Origin: Pseudomonas sp.
GTDB taxonomy: Bacteria; Pseudomonadota; Gammaproteobacteria; Pseudomonadales; Pseudomonadaceae
Length of the DNA: 6,603 nt
Direction: 5' to 3'
NCBI GenBank assembly: GCA_003523465.1
Contig: DQAA01000441.1
Span: forward strand, 2,300-8,902
Part shown: piece by piece, positions 1 to 6,603 of the stretch
Layout of the letters: the number at the start of each line of letters is the position of its first letter
Position numbering within the stretch: position 1 is the first letter of the stretch
Translations under genes and position numbers: made by a program
Notes under the pieces: model-generated
The model's database searches: none
Seen by the model: the letters and a program-made list of their open reading frames with translations, nothing else
Told to the model about the DNA's origin: nothing

Positions 1-1876
<1,876 letters not shown>

Positions 1877-1882
1877 CGGCGC

Positions 1883-1913
1883 AGTATACCAATTCCTTCG
1901 TCCTAATCAGCAA
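1883..1913 (-). promoter_or_regulatory. Candidate sigma70 promoter for idh (extended -10)
   Basis: Read on the minus strand, TATACT (1888-1883) matches the -10 consensus at five of six bases and is preceded by TGG, giving an extended -10 (TGnTATACT). The -35 is poor: TTGCTG at 1913-1908 sits 19 bp away, which an extended -10 can tolerate. Transcription would start near 1876 and give a leader of about 227 nt before the idh ATG. No better promoter was found closer to idh; a perfect TTGACA at 1791-1786 has no partner -10. Confidence 0.5.
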
Positions 1914-2064
1914 GGTGAACATGTCGGATGGTCGTTTATAGACCAAAGATGTAGAGCTTTTTTTGGCTTTGTGACGGTTTTGCCTACAAGGTTTCCGTTC
2001 GCCGTCAACTGGGTTAGGCTCAGGGGATTGCATGACTTCAAACCAAGAAAAAGCGGAGTGCAGC
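1897..2064 (+). promoter_or_regulatory. Possible structured 5' leader of icd mRNA
   Basis: The sequence upstream of icd holds an inverted repeat TGGTC/GACCA with a 7-nt loop (1929-1933 with 1941-1945), a T7 run (1958-1964), TGACGG/CCGTCA (1972-1977 with 2002-2007), and GCCTA/TAGGC (1982-1986 with 2015-2019). The last two overlap, so they cannot be nested and would compete. I recall from memory a Pseudomonas-specific candidate RNA motif named icd-II that lies upstream of isocitrate dehydrogenase genes; whether this is that motif cannot be tested here. The leader exists only if icd starts upstream of about 1930. Confidence 0.3.
2055..2058 (+). promoter_or_regulatory. Ribosome binding site deciding the icd start
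   Basis: GGAG lies 6 nt before the ATG at 2065. The competing in-frame ATG at 2032 has GGGGA only 4 nt upstream. The family N-terminus favours 2065. Confidence 0.7.
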
Positions 2065-3321
2065 ATGGGATACCAGAAAATCGAGGTTCCGGCAGTCGGC
2101 GACAAAATCACCGTCAACGCAGACCATTCTCTCAATGTTCCAGACAACCCGGTCATCCCGTTCATCGAGGGCGACGGCATCGGTGTCGATGTCACCCCCG
2201 TGATGATCAAGGTGGTCGACGCTGCGGTCGAGAAGGCTTATGGCGGCAAGCGCAAGATCTCCTGGATGGAGGTCTACGCCGGTGAAAAAGCCACCCAGGT
2301 GTACGACCAGGACACCTGGCTGCCCCAGGAAACCCTCGATGCGGTGAAGGATTACGTGGTTTCCATCAAGGGGCCGCTGACCACTCCGGTCGGTGGCGGT
2401 ATCCGGTCCCTCAACGTGGCCCTGCGTCAACAGCTCGACCTGTATGTCTGCCTGCGCCCGGTGGTGTGGTTCGATGGCGTGCCCAGCCCGGTGAAAAAGC
2501 CAGGTGACGTCGACATGGTGATCTTCCGCGAGAACTCCGAGGACATCTACGCCGGTATCGAGTGGAAGGCCGGTTCGCCCGAGGCCATCAAGGTCATCAA
2601 GTTCCTCAAGGAGGAAATGGGTGTCACCAAGATCCGCTTCGATCAGGACTGCGGGATCGGCGTCAAGCCGGTATCGAAGGAAGGCACCCAGCGCCTGGTG
2701 CGCAAGGCCCTGCAGTATGTCGTGGACAACGACCGCAAGTCGCTGACCATCGTACACAAGGGCAACATCATGAAGTTCACCGAAGGGGCCTTCAAGGACT
2801 GGGGCTACGAGATCGCCAAGAACGAATTCGGTGCCGAGCTGCTCGATGGCGGCCCGTGGATGAAGTTCAAGAACCCGAAAACCGGTCGCGAGGTCATCGT
2901 CAAGGATGCCATCGCCGACGCCATGCTCCAGCAGATCCTCCTGCGTCCGGCTGAATACGACGTGATCGCCACCCTTAACCTCAATGGTGACTACCTGTCC
3001 GATGCCCTGGCGGCGGAGGTGGGCGGTATCGGTATCGCGCCGGGCGCCAACCTGTCCGATACCGTGGCGATGTTCGAAGCCACCCACGGTACCGCGCCGA
3101 AATACGCCGGCAAGGACCAGGTCAACCCGGGCTCGGTAATTCTCTCCGCCGAGATGATGTTGCGCCACCTGGGCTGGACCGAGGCGGCCGACCTGATCAT
3201 CAAGGGCACTAACGGGGCGATCCGCGCCAAGACTGTGACCTATGACTTCGAGCGCCTGATGGACGGGGCGACCCTGGTTTCGTCTTCGGGCTTCGGCGAA
3301 GCGCTGATCAAGCACATGTAA
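2065..3321 (+). CDS. icd: Dimeric NADP-dependent isocitrate dehydrogenase
   Basis: Second, structurally unrelated enzyme for isocitrate + NADP+ to 2-oxoglutarate + CO2 + NADPH, cytoplasmic, of the isocitrate/isopropylmalate dehydrogenase family. At 418 residues it matches the E. coli Icd family length. With an offset of two from E. coli the key residues are all visible: S115, N117, R121, R131, R155 and Y162 bind isocitrate, K232 is catalytic, D285, D309 and D313 bind metal, and K346, Y347, Y393 and R397 give NADP preference. S115 in [11 protein letters not shown] is the AceK phosphorylation site that shuts the enzyme down during growth on acetate. Start: ATG at 2065 with GGAG (2055-2058) 6 nt upstream and the normal N-terminus [10 protein letters not shown]. 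An in-frame ATG at 2032 (after GGGGA) would add 11 residues and is less likely. Confidence 0.97.
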   Translation: MGYQKIEVPAVGDKITVNADHSLNVPDNPVIPFIEGDGIGVDVTPVMIKVVDAAVEKAYGGKRKISWMEVYAGEKATQVYDQDTWLPQETLDAVKDYVVSIKGPLTTPVGGGIRSLNVALRQQLDLYVCLRPVVWFDGVPSPVKKPGDVDMVIFRENSEDIYAGIEWKAGSPEAIKVIKFLKEEMGVTKIRFDQDCGIGVKPVSKEGTQRLVRKALQYVVDNDRKSLTIVHKGNIMKFTEGAFKDWGYEIAKNEFGAELLDGGPWMKFKNPKTGREVIVKDAIADAMLQQILLRPAEYDVIATLNLNGDYLSDALAAEVGGIGIAPGANLSDTVAMFEATHGTAPKYAGKDQVNPGSVILSAEMMLRHLGWTEAADLIIKGTNGAIRAKTVTYDFERLMDGATLVSSSGFGEALIKHM

Positions 3322-3326
3322 AGAAA

Positions 3327-3358
3327 AAGGCCCGCTTCATATAAATGAAGCGGGCCTT
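3327..3358. terminator. Bidirectional rho-independent terminator between icd and cspD
   Basis: A perfect 14-bp inverted repeat (AAGGCCCGCTTCAT with its complement) surrounds a 4-nt loop ATAA. It starts 5 bp after the icd stop codon and ends 22 bp before the cspD stop. Read from cspD (minus strand) the stem is followed by TTTTTCTTT, a good U-tract. Read from icd the tail is TTCGTTCG, much weaker. It therefore looks optimised for stopping cspD transcripts while also protecting the icd 3' end and preventing convergent read-through. Confidence 0.93.
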
Positions 3359-3380
3359 CGTTCGTAAAGCCTTGTAAGGG

Positions 3381-3632
3381 TCAGGCGTCCGCTGCAATTG
3401 CCGGGGCGCTCCTGGTCTCCGTGGTGGCGAGCGCCGCGCGAATCGCAGTTGCGTGCAATCCCTTGGGGCCCTGGATGATATCGAAGGAGACGGCCTGTCC
3501 AGCTTTCAGCGTTTTATAGCCGTCCATCTGGATCGCCGAGTAATGAGCGAACAGGTCATCGGTCTTGCCGTCTTCATTGATGAAGCCGTAACCCTTCGCA
3601 TTGTTGAACCACTTGACTTTACCGCTTGCCAT
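3381..3632 (-). CDS. cspD: Cold-shock-domain protein CspD
   Basis: Small single-strand nucleic-acid-binding protein of the CspA family, 83 residues. The cold-shock domain fills residues 1-68 or so: K5-V-K-W8-F9-N10 at the first strand, RNP1-like K13-G-Y-G-F-I18, and RNP2-like L27-F-A-H-Y31. E. coli CspD, induced in stationary phase rather than by cold, inhibits replication by binding single-stranded DNA; that role here is an inference from family and position beside clpS, the same neighbour as in E. coli. The tail (about residues 67-83, ending APAIAADA) is alanine-rich and looks disordered. Start chosen at 3632 ([10 protein letters not shown]), with AGAGGG at 3646-3641 spaced 8 nt. An in-frame ATG six bases upstream (3638) would be too close to that site. 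Transcribed divergently from clpS. Confidence 0.93.
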   Translation of the reverse strand: MASGKVKWFNNAKGYGFINEDGKTDDLFAHYSAIQMDGYKTLKAGQAVSFDIIQGPKGLHATAIRAALATTETRSAPAIAADA

Positions 3633-3733
3633 CCTCATATCCCTCTGCAAAGGACTCCATCACTGGAGTATCATCCACACTATCCGCATGAACCTGCGAA
3701 AATTCTGGTTGACTGCGCGGATCTTTATCGATC

Positions 3734-3763
3734 ACGGTGGGTTCTTATTTGTTGTAACACCGT
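3734..3763. repeat. Inverted repeat over the predicted cspD start site
   Basis: ACGGTG (3734-3739) and CACCGT (3758-3763) are perfect 6-bp complements separated by 18 bp. They enclose the proposed cspD -10 and +1. Possible operator or chance; no known regulator site was recognised. Confidence 0.3.
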
Positions 3764-3778
3764 TTTGCCGATAGTCAA
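3751..3778 (-). promoter_or_regulatory. Candidate sigma70 promoter for cspD
   Basis: On the minus strand TTGACT (3778-3773, five of six) is followed after 16 bp by TACAAC (3756-3751, four of six). Start would be near 3744, giving a leader of about 112 nt. An inverted repeat ACGGTG/CACCGT (3734-3739 with 3758-3763) brackets the -10 and start site and could be an operator. Confidence 0.45.
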
Positions 3779-3807
3779 GGTGAGGCGACGGGCCGTATTC
3801 CTTGCCG

Positions 3808-3835
3808 TTTACAGTGGTCAACCGCCAACCATAAC
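3808..3835 (+). promoter_or_regulatory. Candidate sigma70 promoter for clpS-clpA
   Basis: TTTACA (3808-3813, five of six) and CATAAC (3830-3835, four of six) are 16 bp apart. Transcription would begin near 3842, only about 19 nt before the clpS start codon. No other convincing plus-strand promoter is seen between cspD and clpS. Confidence 0.45.
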
Positions 3836-3860
3836 CTGCCGAAATGATGAAATTCTTTCC

Positions 3861-4223
3861 ATGCATGCACATAGCCAGATTCGACTAACATTCAATCAGG
3901 ATCGCCCGCAATCGCATGAGGACGATGGCGCCGGACTGGCCGTACAGGAAGCCAAGCCGGCGCTGCAGGCGCCACCGATGTACAAGGTGGTTTTATTCAA
4001 CGATGACTACACGCCGATGGATTTCGTCGTCGAAGTGCTCGAAGTGTTCTTTAACCTGAACCGCGAGCTGGCGACCAAGGTCATGCTGGCCGTTCACACC
4101 GAGGGACGGGCAGTGTGCGGATTGTTTACCCGTGACATCGCCGAGACAAAGGCCATGCAGGTCAACCAATACGCCAGGGAAAGCCAGCATCCGCTACTCT
4201 GTGAAATCGAGAAGGACGGTTAA
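3861..4223 (+). CDS. clpS: ATP-dependent Clp protease adaptor ClpS
   Basis: Adaptor that binds proteins carrying bulky hydrophobic N-terminal residues (N-degrons) and hands them to ClpA for degradation by ClpAP; it also blocks other ClpA substrates and ClpA self-degradation. The 120-residue protein has a flexible N-terminal extension (1-39) and the ClpS core (40-120). Substrate-pocket residues match E. coli with an offset of 13: N47, D48, D49, T51, gate M53, M75 and H79. The start ATG at 3861 gives [16 protein letters not shown], as expected for Pseudomonas ClpS; the frame stays open far upstream but only across the antisense of cspD. No Shine-Dalgarno sequence is evident (upstream bases GATGAAATTCTTTCC), which is odd given the strong clpA site. 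The clpA start is 30 nt downstream, so the two are surely co-transcribed. Confidence 0.95.
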   Translation: MHAHSQIRLTFNQDRPQSHEDDGAGLAVQEAKPALQAPPMYKVVLFNDDYTPMDFVVEVLEVFFNLNRELATKVMLAVHTEGRAVCGLFTRDIAETKAMQVNQYARESQHPLLCEIEKDG

Positions 4224-4242
4224 TCGCCGACCACTTGGGTAT

Positions 4243-4250
4243 GAGGTGAA
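4243..4250 (+). promoter_or_regulatory. clpA ribosome binding site
   Basis: GAGGTGAA precedes the clpA ATG at 4254, with GAGG 7 nt upstream. This is a good site, unlike the weak one at clpS, and suggests clpA is translated independently rather than by coupling. Confidence 0.75.
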
Positions 4251-4253
4251 GCT

Positions 4254-6524
4254 ATGTTAAACCGCGAGCTCGAAGTCACCCTCAATCTGGCCTTCAAGGA
4301 AGCGCGCTCAAAGCGTCATGAATTCATGACGGTCGAGCACCTTCTGCTGGCATTGCTGGACAACGAGGCCGCCGCCACCGTCTTGCGCGCGTGCGGGGCA
4401 AATCTCGACAAGCTCAAACACGATCTGCAGGAGTTCATCGACTCCACCACGCCGTTGATCCCCGTTCATGACGAGGACCGCGAAACCCAGCCGACGCTGG
4501 GCTTCCAGCGGGTGCTGCAGCGTGCCGTCTTCCACGTACAGAGCTCCGGAAAACGCGAAGTGACCGGCGCCAACGTACTGGTGGCCATTTTCAGCGAGCA
4601 GGAAAGCCAGGCCGTATTCCTGCTCAAGCAACAAAGCGTGGCTCGCATCGATGTGGTCAACTACATCGCTCACGGCATCTCCAAGGTTCCAGGGCACGGC
4701 GAACACCAGGAGGGCGAGCAGGACATGCAGGACGAGGAGGGTGGTGAAACCTCGTCGTCAAGCAATCCCCTCGACGCCTACGCCAGCAACCTCAACGAAC
4801 TGGCCCGCCAGGGTCGGATCGATCCGCTGGTCGGTCGCGAAACCGAAGTCGAGCGGGTGGCGCAAATCCTCGCCCGTCGGCGCAAGAACAACCCGTTGCT
4901 GGTTGGCGAGGCCGGTGTCGGCAAGACTGCCATCGCCGAAGGCCTGGCCAAGCGCATCGTCGACGGCCAGGTGCCCGACCTGCTGTCCCACAGTGTGGTC
5001 TACTCGCTGGATCTGGGTGCCTTGCTCGCCGGCACCAAGTACCGCGGTGATTTCGAGAAGCGCTTCAAGGCGCTGCTCGGTGAGCTGCGCAAACGTCCGC
5101 AGGCAATCCTCTTCATCGACGAAATCCATACCATCATCGGTGCCGGTGCGGCTTCCGGCGGGGTAATGGATGCATCCAACCTGCTCAAGCCGCTGTTGTC
5201 TTCCGGTGATATCCGTTGCATCGGTTCGACCACCTTCCAGGAATTCCGTGGCATTTTCGAGAAGGACCGGGCCCTGGCGCGGCGCTTCCAGAAAGTCGAC
5301 GTCAGCGAGCCTTCGGTTGAAGACACCGTCGGTATCCTGCGCGGGCTGAAAGGTCGTTTCGAGTCCCACCACAGCATCGAGTACAGTGACGAAGCCTTGC
5401 GTGCCGCCGCCGAACTGGCTGCCCGCTACATCAATGACCGGCACATGCCGGACAAGGCCATCGACGTGATCGACGAAGCCGGTGCCTACCAGCGCCTGCA
5501 GCCGGTCGAGGCGCGGGTCAAGCGCATCGAAGTGCCGCAGGTCGAGGACATCGTCGCCAAGATCGCGCGTATTCCGCCAAAACACGTCACCAGTTCCGAC
5601 AAGGAGCTGCTGCGTAATCTGGAGCGCGACCTGAAGCTGACCGTCTTCGGTCAGGACGCCGCCATCGATTCCCTGTCCACTGCAATCAAACTGTCTCGCG
5701 CTGGTCTCAAGGCGCCCGACAAGCCGATCGGTTCCTTCCTCTTCTCCGGTCCGACCGGGGTGGGCAAGACCGAAGTGGCCCGGCAGTTGGCCAAGGCGCT
5801 GGGTGTGGAACTGGTTCGCTTCGACATGTCCGAGTACATGGAGCGGCACACCGTTTCCCGTTTGATCGGCGCGCCTCCGGGCTATGTCGGTTTCGACCAG
5901 GGTGGTCTGCTCACCGAGGCCATCACCAAGCAGCCGCATTGCGTGCTGTTGCTCGACGAGATCGAGAAGGCGCATCCGGAAGTCTTCAACCTGCTGCTGC
6001 AGGTGATGGACCACGGCACCCTGACCGACAACAACGGGCGCAAGGCGGATTTCCGCAACGTGATCCTGATCATGACCACCAATGCTGGCGCGGAAACCGC
6101 AGCGCGTGCCTCGATCGGCTTCACGCACCAGGATCACTCGTCCGACTCCATGGAAGTGATCAAGAAAAGCTTCACGCCGGAGTTCCGCAACCGCCTGGAT
6201 ACCATCATCCAGTTCGGTCGCCTCAGTCACGAAACCATCAAGAGCGTGGTGGACAAGTTCCTCACCGAGCTGCAGGCGCAACTGGAAGACAAGCGCGTCC
6301 TGCTGGAGGTTTCCGATGCGGCGCGCGGTTGGCTCGCGACTGGTGGCTACGATGTGCTGATGGGGGCGCGGCCGATGGCCCGGCTTATCCAGGACAAGAT
6401 CAAGCGGCCGCTGGCCGAGGAGATCCTGTTTGGTGAGCTGGCCGAGCATGGCGGTGTGGTCCATGTCGACATCCGCGATGGCGAACTGGTCTTCGACTTC
6501 GAAACCACGGCGGAAATGGCCTGA
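4254..6524 (+). CDS. clpA: ATP-dependent Clp protease ATP-binding subunit ClpA
   Basis: Hexameric AAA+ unfoldase that feeds substrates into the ClpP peptidase; cytoplasmic. The 756-residue length matches E. coli ClpA (758). Order: N-domain (about 1-145, the ClpS docking site), an acidic, serine-containing linker (about 146-172), then D1 with Walker A GEAGVGKT (218-225), pore loop KYRG (262-265), Walker B ILFIDE (285-290) and arginine fingers R343-R344. D2 has Walker A GPTGVGKT (499-506), pore loop GYVG (543-546), Walker B VLLLDE (564-569), sensor-1 region TTN (608-610), arginine finger region FRNR (644-647) and sensor-2 GAR (704-706). The ClpP-docking tripeptide IGF is at 621-623; E. coli has IGL. 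All catalytic residues are intact. There is no clpP nearby, as expected, since it is normally found with clpX. Operon with clpS. Confidence 0.98.
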   Translation: MLNRELEVTLNLAFKEARSKRHEFMTVEHLLLALLDNEAAATVLRACGANLDKLKHDLQEFIDSTTPLIPVHDEDRETQPTLGFQRVLQRAVFHVQSSGKREVTGANVLVAIFSEQESQAVFLLKQQSVARIDVVNYIAHGISKVPGHGEHQEGEQDMQDEEGGETSSSSNPLDAYASNLNELARQGRIDPLVGRETEVERVAQILARRRKNNPLLVGEAGVGKTAIAEGLAKRIVDGQVPDLLSHSVVYSLDLGALLAGTKYRGDFEKRFKALLGELRKRPQAILFIDEIHTIIGAGAASGGVMDASNLLKPLLSSGDIRCIGSTTFQEFRGIFEKDRALARRFQKVDVSEPSVEDTVGILRGLKGRFESHHSIEYSDEALRAAAELAARYINDRHMPDKAIDVIDEAGAYQRLQPVEARVKRIEVPQVEDIVAKIARIPPKHVTSSDKELLRNLERDLKLTVFGQDAAIDSLSTAIKLSRAGLKAPDKPIGSFLFSGPTGVGKTEVARQLAKALGVELVRFDMSEYMERHTVSRLIGAPPGYVGFDQGGLLTEAITKQPHCVLLLDEIEKAHPEVFNLLLQVMDHGTLTDNNGRKADFRNVILIMTTNAGAETAARASIGFTHQDHSSDSMEVIKKSFTPEFRNRLDTIIQFGRLSHETIKSVVDKFLTELQAQLEDKRVLLEVSDAARGWLATGGYDVLMGARPMARLIQDKIKRPLAEEILFGELAEHGGVVHVDIRDGELVFDFETTAEMA

Positions 6525-6548
6525 CTTTGAATCTTGTGGGGGGCGGCT

Positions 6549-6583
6549 CTGGCCTCATCGCTGGCAAGCCAGCTCCCACAAGG
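6549..6583. repeat. Pseudomonas REP element
   Basis: The 35 bp have the layout of the P. putida-type REP sequence: a CTGGCCTC-TCGC lead, a hairpin GCTGGC-AA-GCCAGC (6560-6573), and the tail TCCCACAAGG. A partial mirror arm, CTTGTGGG at 6533-6540, is the exact complement of CCCACAAG at 6575-6582, so a larger imperfect hairpin of about 50 bp (6533-6582) can form. It starts 24 bp after the clpA stop and, with no intrinsic terminator seen, may stabilise or end the clpSA transcript. Such elements are dispersed non-autonomously by RAYT transposases. Confidence 0.85.
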
Positions 6584-6603
6584 TTAAGCAGCGCCTCGTA
6601 CAT
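6584..6603. other. Unassigned 3' edge
   Basis: The last 20 bases hold no recognisable gene end, tRNA or promoter. In many bacteria infA follows clpA nearby, but nothing here can be matched to it. Confidence 0.4.

Noticed and set aside
1958..1964. T7 run as the tail of an attenuating terminator upstream of icd
   Set aside because: The nearest stem (TGGTC/GACCA) ends 12 bases earlier and is only 5 bp, so it does not make an intrinsic terminator.
2038..3315. Long minus-strand open frame (425 codons) opposite icd
   Set aside because: Antisense shadow of a GC-rich conserved gene, with no recognisable domain.
3709..3714. Plus-strand TTGACT as a clpS -35 box
   Set aside because: No matching -10 at 16-18 bp; the TTTACA/CATAAC pair nearer clpS is better.
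3453..3860. Upstream extension of the clpS frame by 136 codons
   Set aside because: It runs antisense through cspD and the promoter region, and ClpS proteins do not have such a domain.
4758..6464. Long minus-strand open frame (568 codons) opposite clpA
   Set aside because: Same shadow effect; the sense-strand ClpA motifs are intact throughout.
6400..6603. Minus-strand frame at the right edge as a new gene
   Set aside because: It overlaps the end of clpA and the REP and has arginine/proline-rich shadow composition.

Overview
This window is a piece of core chromosome from a Pseudomonas, most likely of the fluorescens/putida lineage. The evidence is GC-rich coding sequence, Pseudomonas-type proteins throughout, the gene order idh / icd / cspD / clpS / clpA as I remember it from pseudomonads, and a 35-bp element after clpA that resembles the P. 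putida-type REP. Species cannot be fixed from this stretch, and nothing looks horizontally acquired.

Layout. Positions 1-1649 (minus) hold the first 549 codons of idh, the large monomeric NADP-isocitrate dehydrogenase; its C-terminal part lies outside the window. Positions 1650-2064 are a 415-bp divergent control region. Positions 2065-3321 (plus) hold icd, the unrelated dimeric NADP-isocitrate dehydrogenase. A 14-bp-stem terminator at 3327-3358 separates icd from the convergent cspD (3381-3632, minus), a cold-shock-fold protein. After a 228-bp divergent promoter region come clpS (3861-4223) and clpA (4254-6524), the adaptor and unfoldase of the ClpAP protease, in a two-gene operon. The window ends with a REP element.

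Function. The two isocitrate dehydrogenases do the same reaction with unrelated protein folds. They sit back to back, so one intergenic region could set the balance between them, and so between the full TCA cycle and the glyoxylate shunt. The AceK phosphorylation-site serine of Icd is present. CspD belongs to a stationary-phase, nucleic-acid-binding group. ClpS and ClpA deliver N-degron and other substrates to ClpP, which is encoded elsewhere.

The genes are ordinary. The part that merits attention is non-coding: the idh-icd region has a possible shared -10 palindrome (GTATAC) serving both directions, a predicted idh leader of about 227 nt with several inverted repeats and two mutually exclusive pairings, and a possibly structured icd leader. 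These are readings by eye, without folding or alignment. I found no convincing new defence, mobile or biosynthetic system.
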